64,000 nt of DNA from Siccibacter turicensis LMG 23730. GTDB taxonomy: Bacteria; Pseudomonadota; Gammaproteobacteria; Enterobacterales; Enterobacteriaceae. The notes under the pieces are model-generated. The model saw nothing but the letters and a program-made list of their open reading frames with translations. It was not told where the DNA came from and made no database searches. Made by a program: the position numbers and the translations under genes. The DNA is taken from positions 62,001 through 126,000 of the forward strand of contig NZ_AWFZ01000017.1 of NCBI RefSeq assembly GCF_000463155.2. The letters run 5' to 3'. Position 1 is the stretch's first letter. Each line of letters starts with the position of its first letter. Positions 18,484 to 26,852 of the stretch are shown here, one piece after another.

Positions 18484-18831
18484 ATGAAGAAGTTTTTACA
18501 GCTGATGTGTTTATCAACCCTGTTGACCTGGTCCGCCAGCAGCCTCGCGCTGACGGAATCGGAAGCGGAAGACATGGCCGATCTCACCGCGGTGTTTGTT
18601 TTTTTAAAAAATGATTGCGGTTACCAGAACCTGCCTAACGGCCAGATCCGCCGTGCGCTGGTATTTTTTGCCCAGCAAAACCAGTGGGATCTCAGTAATT
18701 ACGAAACCTACAATATGAAGGCGCTGGGCGAAGACAGCTACCGCGATCTGAGCGGCATCGCTATCCCCACCGCGAAAAAGTGCAAAGCCCTCGCCCGCGA
18801 CTCCCTGAGCCTTCTCGCTTACGTCAAATAA
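18484..18831 (+). CDS. yacC: YacC family protein (PulS/OutS-like pilotin fold, secreted)
   Basis: 115 residues from the ATG at 18484, the length of E. coli YacC. The N-terminus is a signal peptide (MKKFLQLMCLSTLLTWSASS, likely cut after ALA near residue 23). The mature part has two cysteines (in NDCGYQ and KKCKAL), which could form a disulfide. The family is related to type II secretion pilotins of the PulS/OutS type, but YacC has no lipobox and no proven function. The open frame extends upstream into the cueO promoter region without coding character, so the longer start is rejected. speE follows 112 bp downstream. Confidence 0.88.
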   Translation: MKKFLQLMCLSTLLTWSASSLALTESEAEDMADLTAVFVFLKNDCGYQNLPNGQIRRALVFFAQQNQWDLSNYETYNMKALGEDSYRDLSGIAIPTAKKCKALARDSLSLLAYVK

Positions 18832-18943
18832 GTAAAGTAAGGTTATCCCGCCGTTCCCTTTTCCCGTGGCCGTGCATCAACGGTCATTGTTAGCTATGAT
18901 GTTGCGCTCATTTTTTCAGGGCGTTAATGAGAGGTAACTATCC

Positions 18944-19810
18944 ATGACCGATAGCAAGATGTGGCACGAAACGCTGCACGATCAGTTTGGCCAGTACTTT
19001 ACGATCGACAACGTGCTGTACCACGAAAAGACCGATCACCAGGATCTGATCATTTTCGAAAATGCAGCATTTGGCCGGGTAATGGCGCTGGACGGCGTGG
19101 TGCAGACCACCGAACGCGACGAGTTTATCTATCACGAGATGATGACCCACGTTCCGCTGCTGGCCCACGGCCACGCGAAGCACGTGCTGATCATCGGCGG
19201 TGGCGACGGGGCGATGCTGCGTGAAGTCTCGCGCCATAAGAACGTGGAAACCATCACCATGGTCGAGATCGACGCGGGCGTGGTCTCCTTCTGCCGCCAG
19301 TATCTGCCCAACCACAATGCCGGTAGCTACGACGATCCGCGCTTTACGCTGGTGATTGATGACGGGGTTAATTTTGTTAACCAGACCGCGCAAACGTTTG
19401 ATGTGATCATCTCCGACTGCACCGATCCTATCGGCCCCGGTGAAAGCCTGTTCACGTCTGACTTCTACGAAGGCTGCAAACGCTGCCTGAATCCGGGCGG
19501 AATCTTTGTGGCCCAGAACGGCGTCTGCTTCCTGCAGCAGGATGAAGCGCTCGACAGCCATCGCAAGCTGAGCCACTACTTTAGCGACGTCAATTTCTAC
19601 CAGGCTGCCATTCCGACCTATTACGGCGGTATCATGACCTTTGCCTGGGCGACGGATAACGGTGCGTTACGCCATCTTTCCAGCGAAATTATTCAGGCGC
19701 GCTTTGTCGCCAGTGGTATCAAGTGCCGTTATTACAATCCGGCCATTCATACGGCAGCATTTGCTTTGCCGCAATATCTACACGATGCGCTGGACCATCA
19801 GCCATCCTAA
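18944..19810 (+). CDS. speE: Spermidine synthase (polyamine aminopropyltransferase)
   Basis: 288 residues. It transfers the aminopropyl group of decarboxylated S-adenosylmethionine to putrescine. The Rossmann glycine motif is [12 protein letters not shown] near residues 82-93, and the catalytic Asp is in [18 protein letters not shown] lies 9 bases before the ATG. speD, which makes the aminopropyl donor, follows after 14 bp, so speED is one operon as in E. coli. Confidence 0.98.
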   Translation: MTDSKMWHETLHDQFGQYFTIDNVLYHEKTDHQDLIIFENAAFGRVMALDGVVQTTERDEFIYHEMMTHVPLLAHGHAKHVLIIGGGDGAMLREVSRHKNVETITMVEIDAGVVSFCRQYLPNHNAGSYDDPRFTLVIDDGVNFVNQTAQTFDVIISDCTDPIGPGESLFTSDFYEGCKRCLNPGGIFVAQNGVCFLQQDEALDSHRKLSHYFSDVNFYQAAIPTYYGGIMTFAWATDNGALRHLSSEIIQARFVASGIKCRYYNPAIHTAAFALPQYLHDALDHQPS

Positions 19811-19824
19811 GGGGGTGAACGAAA

Positions 19825-20619
19825 TTGAAGAAACTCAAACTGCATGGCTTCAACAACCTGACCAAAAGCCTGAGTTTTTGTATTTACGATATTTGCTACG
19901 CCAAGACGGCGGAAGAGCGCGATGGCTACATCGCTTATATCGATGAACTTTACAACGCCAACCGACTGACGGAGATCCTGTCGGAAACCTGCTCGATTAT
20001 CGGCGCTAACATCCTGAACATTGCGCGTCAGGACTATGAACCCCAGGGCGCCAGCGTCACCATTCTGGTCAGCGAAGAGCCGATCGACCCTCAGCTTATC
20101 GACAAGACCGAACATCCTGGCCCGCTGCCGGAAACCGTGGTCGCTCACCTCGATAAGAGCCATATCTGCGTGCACACCTATCCGGAGAGTCATCCGGAAG
20201 GCGGGCTCTGCACTTTCCGCGCCGACATTGAAGTGTCAACCTGTGGCGTGATTTCGCCCCTGAAGGCGCTGAACTACCTGATTCACCAGCTGGAGTCGGA
20301 TATCGTGACCGTCGACTACCGCGTCCGCGGCTTTACCCGCGACGTAAATGGTCTGAAGCACTTTATCGATCATGAGATCAATTCGATTCAGAACTTTATG
20401 TCCGATGACATGAAAGCGCTGTACGACATGATGGACGTGAACGTGTATCAGGAGAACATCTTCCACACCAAGATGCTGCTCAAAGAGTTCGACCTGAAAC
20501 ACTATATGTTCCACACCAGGCCGGAAGATCTGACCGAGCAGGAGCGCAAGGTCATTACCGACCTGCTGTGGAAAGAGATGCGCGAGATCTACTACGGCCG
20601 TAACATTCCAGCCGTGTAA
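19825..20619 (+). CDS. speD: S-adenosylmethionine decarboxylase proenzyme
   Basis: 264 residues from a TTG start at 19825, giving the standard N-terminus [15 protein letters not shown], with GGGGGTG upstream. It decarboxylates SAM for spermidine synthesis. The proenzyme cleaves itself between K111 and S112 (in [10 protein letters not shown]) to create the pyruvoyl cofactor; both residues are at the E. coli positions. It ends 26 bp from the convergent yacL stop. Confidence 0.98.
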   Translation: MKKLKLHGFNNLTKSLSFCIYDICYAKTAEERDGYIAYIDELYNANRLTEILSETCSIIGANILNIARQDYEPQGASVTILVSEEPIDPQLIDKTEHPGPLPETVVAHLDKSHICVHTYPESHPEGGLCTFRADIEVSTCGVISPLKALNYLIHQLESDIVTVDYRVRGFTRDVNGLKHFIDHEINSIQNFMSDDMKALYDMMDVNVYQENIFHTKMLLKEFDLKHYMFHTRPEDLTEQERKVITDLLWKEMREIYYGRNIPAV

Positions 20620-20645
20620 GCCGCACGCGAGGCAGGGACGCTTCG

Positions 20646-21008
20646 TTAACGCTGATTCATAAAGTCGCGATAGGCATGGATGACCTGCAGGAAATCCTCA
20701 ATCCCGCAGAAGCACAGGCTCTCTTCGTCGTAATAGCTCATGCCCTCTTCGATTTCATCCCCGGCAAACTCAAGCTGATTGGCGCGGATAATCACCTCTT
20801 CGCCGTCCAGCCACAGCGTGTACTCATGCCCAGGGCGCTGCCACTGACGCTCGCTGCCTTTGGTTTCCCGCGCCGCCTGCTCCACTTCATCAAGCAGCGC
20901 CATATCGCCCTTCACCTCTTCATTCAGCCAGTGCCCTACGGCTTCGTGGCCCATCGACATGCGCACCTTGACGACCCCGGTGATGTCGCGCAGAAATTCG
21001 TAATCCAT
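20646..21008 (-). CDS. yacL: UPF0231 family protein YacL
   Basis: 120 residues, acidic, with no signal peptide or membrane segment. It belongs to the conserved enterobacterial family UPF0231, whose function is unknown. The N-terminus [22 protein letters not shown] and the C-terminus [11 protein letters not shown] match the family ends. It lies downstream of acnB on the same strand, separated by a strong terminator, so it likely has its own promoter in the 200-bp gap. Confidence 0.9.
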   Translation of the reverse strand: MDYEFLRDITGVVKVRMSMGHEAVGHWLNEEVKGDMALLDEVEQAARETKGSERQWQRPGHEYTLWLDGEEVIIRANQLEFAGDEIEEGMSYYDEESLCFCGIEDFLQVIHAYRDFMNQR

Positions 21009-21117
21009 CGTGCTTTCCTCCGCATCCTGTACCGGATGCAGCTGTTTGTAGTGATACGGTAATTATCGCAGCCCGGCATCAGAAAGACAGCAGAGCGGGT
21101 GGGAGAAGTGAAAATAA

Positions 21118-21145
21118 AAAACCCACTGCGGATGCAGTGGGTTTT
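21118..21145 (-). terminator. Terminator after acnB
   Basis: AAAACCCACTGC (21118-21129), loop GGAT, GCAGTGGGTTTT (21134-21145): a perfect 12-bp stem. On the minus strand it is followed by further T residues (GGGTTTTTTATTTTC). It lies 65 bp after the acnB stop. Confidence 0.9.
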
Positions 21146-21184
21146 CATTGGCCCGCAGCGTACGCCACGGGGATCTGCGCCCTG

Positions 21185-21203
21185 CCCTCTCCTGGGGAGA
21201 GGG
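21185..21203. repeat. CCCTCTCC/GGAGAGGG palindrome next to the acnB stop
   Basis: CCCTCTCC (21185-21192) and GGAGAGGG (21196-21203) with a 3-base loop, 7 bp from the acnB stop. Palindromes of this CCCTCTCC type recur in intergenic DNA of many enteric genomes; only this single copy was noticed in the window. Confidence 0.45.
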
Positions 21204-21209
21204 GAAGCG

Positions 21210-23807
21210 TCAGACGGCAGTCTGGAAGATCACGCCGTCGGCTTTCTCGGTGTACTGAGAGAGCTGATCGAAGTTCAGATAGCGGTAGGTATCCACCGCG
21301 GTCTTATCCACCTGCGCCACGAAGGTCTGGTACTCCTCCGGGGTCGGCAGTTTGCCGATCAGCGCGGCAACCGCCGCCAGCTCCGCAGAGGCCAGGTAGA
21401 CGTTCGCGCCGGTACCCAGACGGTTCGGGAAGTTACGGGTTGAGGTGGAGACCACCGTCGCACCGTCGGCTACGCGTGCCTGGTTACCCATGCACAGCGA
21501 GCAGCCCGGGATCTCGATACGCGCCCCGCTCTTACCAAAGACGCTGTAGTAGCCCTCTTCGGTCAGCTGTGCGGCGTCCATACGGGTCGGCGGTGCCACC
21601 CACAGGCGGGTCGGCAGCTGGCCCTTATGGGTATCCAGCAGTTTACCCGCCGCGCGGAAGTGACCGATGTTGGTCATACACGAACCGATAAACACTTCGT
21701 CGATGGTATCGCCCTGCACATCAGAGAGCAGACGCGCATCGTCCGGATCGTTCGGCGCGCACAGGATTGGCTCTTTGATATCCGCCAGATCGATGTCGAT
21801 CACCGCGGCGTATTCTGCATCGGCGTCAGCTTCCAGCAGCTGCGGATCCGCCAGCCATTTTTCCATGCCCTGAATACGGCGCTCCAGCGTGCGACGGTCG
21901 CCGTAACCTTCGGCAATCATCCACTTCAGCAGCACGATATTGGAGGTCAGGTACTCGATGATCGGCTCTTTGTTGAGCTTGATGGTGCAGCCCGCCGCAG
22001 AACGCTCGGCGGAGGCATCCGTCAGTTCAAACGCCTGCTCCACTTTCAGGTCCGGCAGACCTTCGATCTCGAGGATGCGGCCAGAGAAGATGTTCTTCTT
22101 CCCTTTCTTCTCAACGGTCAGCAGGCCCTGTTTGATCGCGTACAGCGGGATAGCGTGGACCAGATCGCGCAGGGTAATCCCCGGCTGCATTTTACCTTTG
22201 AAGCGCACCAGCACTGATTCCGGCATATCCAGCGGCATCACGCCGGTCGCAGCAGCAAACGCCACCAGACCGGAGCCCGCCGGGAAGGAGATACCAATCG
22301 GGAAACGGGTGTGGGAATCGCCGCCGGTGCCTACGGTGTCAGGCAGCAGCATACGGTTCAGCCAGGAGTGGATAACCCCATCGCCCGGACGCAGCGACAC
22401 GCCGCCGCGGTTCATGATGAAGTCCGGCAGCGTGTGGTGCGTGGTGACGTCCACCGGCTTCGGATAGGCCGCGGTGTGGCAGAAGGACTGCATCACCAGA
22501 TCGGCGGAGAAGCCCAGGCACGCCAGATCTTTCAGCTCGTCGCGGGTCATTGGCCCGGTGGTATCCTGGGAACCTACGGAGGTCATCTTCGGCTCGCAGT
22601 ACGCACCCGGACGAACGCCGGTCACGCCGCAGGCACGGCCGACCATCTTCTGCGCCAGCGAGTAGCCGCGGCTGCTCTCGGCCACGTCTTTAGCCTGACG
22701 GAAAATGTCGCTGTGCGGCAGACCCAGCGCTTCACGCGCTCTGGACGTCAGACCGCGGCCGATGATCAGCGGGATACGGCCACCGGCGCGCACTTCGTCG
22801 ATCAGCACATCGGTTTTCAGCTCGAAGGTAGCCAGCAGTTCACCGGTTTCGTGGTTGCGCACTTCGCCTTTGAACGGGTAAACGTCAATCACGTCGCCCA
22901 TGTTCAGGTTGTTGACATCCACTTCAATTGGCAGCGCACCGGCATCTTCCATGGTATTGAAGAAGATTGGCGCAATTTTGCCGCCCAGCACCAGACCACC
23001 GCCGCGCTTGTTCGGCACGTACGGAATGTCGTCGCCCATGAACCACAGCACCGAGTTGGTGGCGGATTTACGGGATGAGCCGGTGCCCACAACGTCGCCG
23101 ACATAGGCCAGCGGGAAACCTTTCTGGTTCAGCGCGTCGATCTGTTTGATCGGACCAACCACGCCAGGCTGATCCGGCTCAATGCCTTCGCGGGCGTTTT
23201 TCAGCATCGCCAGGGCGTGCAGCGGGATATCAGGACGCGACCAGGCATCCGGTGCCGGAGACAGGTCATCGGTATTGGTTTCACCGGTGACTTTGAAGAC
23301 GGTAACGGTAATTTTTTCTGCCAGCGCAGGACGGCTCAGGAACCACTCCGCATCGGCCCAGGACTGCATCACCTGCTTCGCATAGCGGTTGCCGGCTTTG
23401 GCTTTCTCTTCCACATCGTAGAAGTTATCGAACATCAGCAGCGTATGGGACAGCGCTTTAGCGGCAATCGGTGCCAGCGTGTCGTTATCCAGCGCCTCGA
23501 TCAGCGGATGGATGTTATAACCGCCCTGCATGGTGCCGAGCAGCTCAATGGCTTTTTCAGGGGTAACCAGCGGGGATGACGCTTCGCCTTTGGCGATGGC
23601 GGCCAGGAAACCGGCCTTAACATAGGCGGCTTCATCAACGCCTGGCGGTACACGGTTGGTAAGCAGATCTAACAGAAATTCTTCTTCGCCAGCGGGCGGC
23701 GCTTTTAGCAGCTCGACGAGTGCGGCCATTTGGGTTGCATCTAAAGGTTTTGCAACAATCCCCTCGGCGGCACGCTCAGCTACGTGCTTACGGTATTCTT
23801 CTAGCAC
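21210..23807 (-). CDS. acnB: Bifunctional aconitate hydratase 2 / 2-methylisocitrate dehydratase
   Basis: 865 residues from a GTG at 23807, the length of E. coli AcnB. It interconverts citrate and isocitrate in the TCA cycle; the apoprotein binds mRNA under iron limitation. The N-terminal HEAT-like domain (about 1-160) is the AcnB hallmark. The [4Fe-4S] cysteines are in GSCMTNIGH and CSLCMGN. GAGGAG lies 7 bases before the GTG. The frame extends 9 codons further up to an ATG at 23834, but that start has no comparable ribosome binding site and is rejected. The gene has its own terminator at 21118-21145. Confidence 0.97.
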   Translation of the reverse strand: MLEEYRKHVAERAAEGIVAKPLDATQMAALVELLKAPPAGEEEFLLDLLTNRVPPGVDEAAYVKAGFLAAIAKGEASSPLVTPEKAIELLGTMQGGYNIHPLIEALDNDTLAPIAAKALSHTLLMFDNFYDVEEKAKAGNRYAKQVMQSWADAEWFLSRPALAEKITVTVFKVTGETNTDDLSPAPDAWSRPDIPLHALAMLKNAREGIEPDQPGVVGPIKQIDALNQKGFPLAYVGDVVGTGSSRKSATNSVLWFMGDDIPYVPNKRGGGLVLGGKIAPIFFNTMEDAGALPIEVDVNNLNMGDVIDVYPFKGEVRNHETGELLATFELKTDVLIDEVRAGGRIPLIIGRGLTSRAREALGLPHSDIFRQAKDVAESSRGYSLAQKMVGRACGVTGVRPGAYCEPKMTSVGSQDTTGPMTRDELKDLACLGFSADLVMQSFCHTAAYPKPVDVTTHHTLPDFIMNRGGVSLRPGDGVIHSWLNRMLLPDTVGTGGDSHTRFPIGISFPAGSGLVAFAAATGVMPLDMPESVLVRFKGKMQPGITLRDLVHAIPLYAIKQGLLTVEKKGKKNIFSGRILEIEGLPDLKVEQAFELTDASAERSAAGCTIKLNKEPIIEYLTSNIVLLKWMIAEGYGDRRTLERRIQGMEKWLADPQLLEADADAEYAAVIDIDLADIKEPILCAPNDPDDARLLSDVQGDTIDEVFIGSCMTNIGHFRAAGKLLDTHKGQLPTRLWVAPPTRMDAAQLTEEGYYSVFGKSGARIEIPGCSLCMGNQARVADGATVVSTSTRNFPNRLGTGANVYLASAELAAVAALIGKLPTPEEYQTFVAQVDKTAVDTYRYLNFDQLSQYTEKADGVIFQTAV

Positions 23808-24130
23808 GACGGTTCTCCTCGCTCTCATTGTCATATGCGGCCGGCGTTCTCTTCACGCTCCTGTGAGACAGCAGTTTGTAGGGTACATGCCCGATACCGC
23901 GTCGGGCAGCATAGCAGGATTTCAGGGGGGTGTTAATCTGTTTACAAAAAAGCAACATTAAATCTTTGCTGAATCGTTAAGCAACGAATAACACCTTTCA
24001 TAAGGTCATTTTTGAGCACAAAAAAACCGCCAGCGGCGGTTTCGTTGTTGTCCTGGGTGGTAGCAGGCACCGTTGTGGCAATTACGCTACTGGCCGCTCT
24101 GACGGGCGGCCTTTTACATCGCGAAAGCAA
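23808..24130 (-). other. acnB-traT intergenic region (323 bp)
   Basis: No gene is visible. The stretch next to acnB should hold its promoter; an AT-rich block near 23930-23990 with GTTAA and TTTAC elements could bind ArcA or FNR, which regulate E. coli acnB, but no site is clear enough to call. The right part holds the traT terminator (24020-24041) and a second G+C-rich inverted repeat near 24094-24111 (GGCCGC and GCGGCC arms). E. coli carries yacH in the acnB-lpd interval; no remnant is seen. Confidence 0.4.
24020..24041 (-). terminator. Terminator after the traT-like gene
   Basis: On the minus strand AACCGCC (24041-24035), loop GCT, GGCGGTT (24031-24025), followed by a T run. A 7-bp GC-rich stem, about 90 bp after the traT stop. 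Confidence 0.75.
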
Positions 24131-24862
24131 TTACAGAATGTTGGCGACGGATTTAGCCAGCTGCGCTTCCAGAAGCGGTTTTGCCTCTTCAAACTTGAGG
24201 TTCACCTTGTTGGCATTGGACACAACGCGGGTCTGATACTTGGCGCGATCGCCTTCTGCGCTGCTGGTCTGCAGCTTGATGCCGGAGGTGCCCTGACGCA
24301 GCGCGGCGATGTTATCGGTAGTCACTTTGGCTTTGCTACGCTCGGAGATCTGCAGGTCGGTGATCATGGTGTAGTTCACGTCTTCCACCATCGCATCAGC
24401 CGCCATACCGATCAGGCCAGCCGCCAGGCCAACGCCCAGTGCCGCGCCGCCGGAGTTGCTGTTATAGGCGGTGATGCCAGCGCCCAGTGCCGCACCGGCC
24501 ACTGCGCCTTCGTAACCGCTGCTCAGGAAGCCCTGCGCCTGACGCAGATCCATCTTGTCAGCTTTCAGCACGTTTGCCTGCACCCAGTAGTAGGCGGTGT
24601 CCGGAGAGCTGGATACCTTGTAGCCTTTGGCAATCAGATCGTTGGCGATCAGCGTTTGCAGGTTGCTCATGTCTTTATCTGAGGTGTTTTTGACCTGGAT
24701 GTAGACGGTCTTCTCGTTTGACGGCTCCAGCCAGATGGTTTCGCTCATCTGGGTTTTCACTTCGAGGTTACGTTTTTTGATCGCTGTGCTCATAGCGCCG
24801 CAACCTGACAGCGCGACGGTAGCCATCACCAGGCCTACAACAGCCAGTTTTTTTAAAGACAT
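24131..24862 (-). CDS. traT: TraT-family outer-membrane lipoprotein (complement resistance / surface exclusion type)
   Basis: 243 residues, the length of F-plasmid-type TraT. A lipoprotein signal peptide ends in the lipobox LSGC, with the lipid-anchored Cys at 21. The mature N-terminus [20 protein letters not shown] and the C-terminal [15 protein letters not shown] match plasmid TraT as I recall it. A Gly/Ala-rich stretch near 115-155 ([26 protein letters not shown]) contains the hydrophobic segments of the family. Plasmid TraT blocks redundant conjugation and adds serum resistance. Here no other transfer gene is nearby, and the gene sits alone between acnB and lpd with its own leader and terminator, so its chromosomal role is open. 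Confidence 0.9.
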   Translation of the reverse strand: MSLKKLAVVGLVMATVALSGCGAMSTAIKKRNLEVKTQMSETIWLEPSNEKTVYIQVKNTSDKDMSNLQTLIANDLIAKGYKVSSSPDTAYYWVQANVLKADKMDLRQAQGFLSSGYEGAVAGAALGAGITAYNSNSGGAALGVGLAAGLIGMAADAMVEDVNYTMITDLQISERSKAKVTTDNIAALRQGTSGIKLQTSSAEGDRAKYQTRVVSNANKVNLKFEEAKPLLEAQLAKSVANIL

Positions 24863-24883
24863 GATTTTTCCTTTTTAAATAAC

Positions 24884-24907
24884 AAAAAATCCCGGACCAG
24901 TGCGGGA
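24884..24907 (-). promoter_or_regulatory. Terminator-like hairpin in the traT leader
   Basis: On the minus strand TCCCG, an 8-base loop (CACTGGTC), CGGGA, then TTTTTTG, ending about 22 bases before the traT start. A short 5-bp stem with a U-tract inside the presumed 5' leader could act as an attenuator. The stem is short, so this is tentative. Confidence 0.35.
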
Positions 24908-25126
24908 AATAGCGTAAGGAAAGCAGCGGGCTTGATAAGGATGAAGGCGATAATGAAAGGGGCACCACGGGCAGAACGATGAACAACACTCCCTGTCCGG
25001 CAAAACCAGCTATTCCATAATACGCTCATCACTAGGAAAGCAGCCGTGCGTTCCTGATGAAAGTGGCATCATTATAAAGAGAGTATCGGCAGAGAGGCGG
25101 GAGAATTTAGCTAATAAATCAACAAT

Positions 25127-25150
25127 ATGCCTACTAAATCTGGTAGGCAT
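25127..25150. repeat. 8-bp inverted repeat upstream of the lpd terminator
   Basis: ATGCCTAC (25127-25134) and GTAGGCAT (25143-25150) with an 8-base spacer, in AT-rich DNA. It could be an operator dyad or a hairpin; no known regulator is recognised. Confidence 0.4.
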
Positions 25151-25153
25151 GCA

Positions 25154-25182
25154 TAAAAAAACGCCTCCGGAGAGGCGTTTTT
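25154..25182 (-). terminator. Terminator after lpd
   Basis: AAAAAAACGCCTC, loop CGGA, GAGGCGTTTTT: the stem ACGCCTC/GAGGCGT is at 25161-25167 and 25172-25178, and on the minus strand it is followed by seven T. It lies 20 bp after the lpd stop. Confidence 0.92.
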
Positions 25183-25202
25183 GTTAATGCGTGGCGTGAC
25201 GG

Positions 25203-26627
25203 TTACTTCTTCTTCGCTTTCGGGTTCGGCAGGTCGGTGATGCTACCTTCGAACACTTCAGCGGCCAGGCCCACGGACTCGTGCAGCGTCGGGTGCGCGT
25301 GAATAGTCAGCGCGATGTCTTCCGCGTCACAGCCCATCTCGATAGCCAGACCGATTTCACCCAGCAGCTCGCCGCCGTTGGTGCCGACAATCGCGCCACC
25401 GATAACACGGTGCGTCTCTTTGTCGAAGATCAGTTTGGTCATACCGTCAGCGCAGTCAGAAGCGATAGCACGGCCAGAAGCAGCCCACGGGAAGGTGGCG
25501 GTTTCGTAGCTGATGCCTTTCTCTTTCGCTTCTTTTTCGGTCAGACCGACCCAGGCAACTTCCGGCTCGGTATAGGCGATGGACGGAATGACTTTCGGAT
25601 CGAAGTAGTGTTTCTTACCGGCGATAACTTCAGCGGCCACGTGACCTTCATGCACGCCTTTGTGCGCCAGCATCGGCTGACCGACGATGTCGCCGATAGC
25701 GTAGATGTGCGGCACGTTGGTGCGCAGCTGTTTGTCGACGCGGATGAAGCCGCGGTCGTCCACTTCCACGCCCGCTTTACCGGCGTCGAGGTTTTTACCG
25801 TTCGGTACGCGACCGATAGCAACCAGCACCGCGTCATAACGCTGCGCTTCGCCCGGCGCTTTTTTGCCTTCCATGGAAACGTAGATACCGTCTTCTTTTG
25901 CGTCAACGGCAGTAACTTTGGTTTCCAGCATCAGGTTGAACTTGCTGCTGATGCGTTTGGTGAAGACCTTAACGATGTCTTTATCGGCAGCCGGGATAAC
26001 CTGGTCGAACATTTCAACCACGTCGATCTCTGAACCCAGCGCGTGGTACACGGTCGCCATTTCCAGACCGATGATACCGCCGCCCATAACCAGCAGACGC
26101 TTCGGCACTTCTTTCAGTTCCAGCGCATCGGTGGAGTCCCACACGCGCGGATCTTCATGCGGAATGAACGGCAGTTCGATCGGGCGAGAGCCCGCCGCGA
26201 TGATCGCGTTGTCGAAGTTGATCACGGTTTTGCCGTTTTCGCCTTCCACTTCCAGGGTGTTTGCCCCGGTGAATTTACCCAGACCGTTTACCACTTTGAC
26301 CTTACGGCCTTTCGCCATACCGGCCAGACCGCCAGTCAGCTGAGTGATAACTTTCTCTTTCCAGGTACGAATTTTGTCGATATCGGTTTTCGGCTCACCA
26401 AAAACGATACCGTGAGTCGCCAGCGCTTTCGCTTCTTCGATAACTTTTGCTACGTGCAGCAGCGCTTTTGAAGGGATACAGCCAACGTTCAGACATACAC
26501 CGCCCAGGGTGTTGTAACGCTCAACGATTACGGTTTCCAGACCTAAATCAGCGCAACGGAAGGCTGCAGAGTAGCCTGCCGGGCCTGCCCCAAGTACCAC
26601 GACCTGAGTTTTGATTTCAGTACTCAT
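25203..26627 (-). CDS. lpd: Dihydrolipoyl dehydrogenase (E3)
   Basis: 474 residues. FAD enzyme that reoxidises dihydrolipoyl groups for pyruvate dehydrogenase, 2-oxoglutarate dehydrogenase and the glycine cleavage system. The FAD motif is GAGPAGYSAA, the redox disulfide C45/C50 is in GGVCLNVGCIPSK, the NAD motif is GGGIIGLEMA, and the catalytic His-Glu pair is in HAHPTLHE near the C-terminus. Two tandem ATGs (26630 and 26627) exist; AGAGG is optimally spaced for the second, which gives the E. coli N-terminus MSTEIKTQ. Own promoter and terminator, plus likely readthrough from aceEF. Confidence 0.98.
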   Translation of the reverse strand: MSTEIKTQVVVLGAGPAGYSAAFRCADLGLETVIVERYNTLGGVCLNVGCIPSKALLHVAKVIEEAKALATHGIVFGEPKTDIDKIRTWKEKVITQLTGGLAGMAKGRKVKVVNGLGKFTGANTLEVEGENGKTVINFDNAIIAAGSRPIELPFIPHEDPRVWDSTDALELKEVPKRLLVMGGGIIGLEMATVYHALGSEIDVVEMFDQVIPAADKDIVKVFTKRISSKFNLMLETKVTAVDAKEDGIYVSMEGKKAPGEAQRYDAVLVAIGRVPNGKNLDAGKAGVEVDDRGFIRVDKQLRTNVPHIYAIGDIVGQPMLAHKGVHEGHVAAEVIAGKKHYFDPKVIPSIAYTEPEVAWVGLTEKEAKEKGISYETATFPWAASGRAIASDCADGMTKLIFDKETHRVIGGAIVGTNGGELLGEIGLAIEMGCDAEDIALTIHAHPTLHESVGLAAEVFEGSITDLPNPKAKKK

Positions 26628-26733
26628 CATGACCTCTTAATTTTTATCCGGCGGGTCTGACGCTACCCTCTGATGAGGATATGTTGATTAACGCCCTTCA
26701 TCCACCGGGACGTTCTATCCGTCCGCATCTTAC

Positions 26734-26751
26734 AAAATTGTTAACAATTTT
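26734..26751. promoter_or_regulatory. 18-bp perfect palindrome in the lpd promoter region
   Basis: AAAATTGTTAACAATTTT, symmetric over all 18 bases, lies 107 bp upstream of the lpd start. The E. coli lpd promoter region carries a very similar TTGTTAACAATT element, as far as I recall. ArcA, CRP and Fis act at E. coli lpd; which protein binds here is inference. Confidence 0.55.
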
Positions 26752-26821
26752 GAAACAACAAACGGCAAACGAATCCTGTTTAGCAGCCGATAATCTGGCG
26801 GTTCACCCGCACATTATCAGA

Positions 26822-26849
26822 AAAAAGCCGGCCGTCGGGCCGGCTTTTT
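26822..26849 (-). terminator. Terminator after aceF
   Basis: AAAAAGCCGGCC (26822-26833), loop GTCG, GGCCGGCTTTTT (26838-26849): a perfect 12-bp stem, 3 bp after the aceF stop. A/T flanks allow function on the minus strand. It separates the pdhR-aceEF unit from lpd. Confidence 0.95.
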
Positions 26850-26852
26850 CGC

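Larger units (their letters stand above)
24863..25202 (-). other. traT-lpd intergenic region (340 bp)
   Basis: No confident gene. From the traT side it holds an AAAGGAAAAA ribosome binding site, a terminator-like hairpin in the traT leader (24884-24907), AT-rich promoter-like sequence including TATAAT (minus strand, 25071-25076), an 8-bp inverted repeat at 25127-25150, and the lpd terminator at 25154-25182. Confidence 0.5.

Noticed and set aside
24768-24989. A 73-codon frame overlapping the traT leader as a leader peptide
   Set aside because: Its GTG start abuts the GGGAG sequence with no usable spacing, and the frame runs on into traT out of phase. It is kept only as a remark on the leader hairpin.
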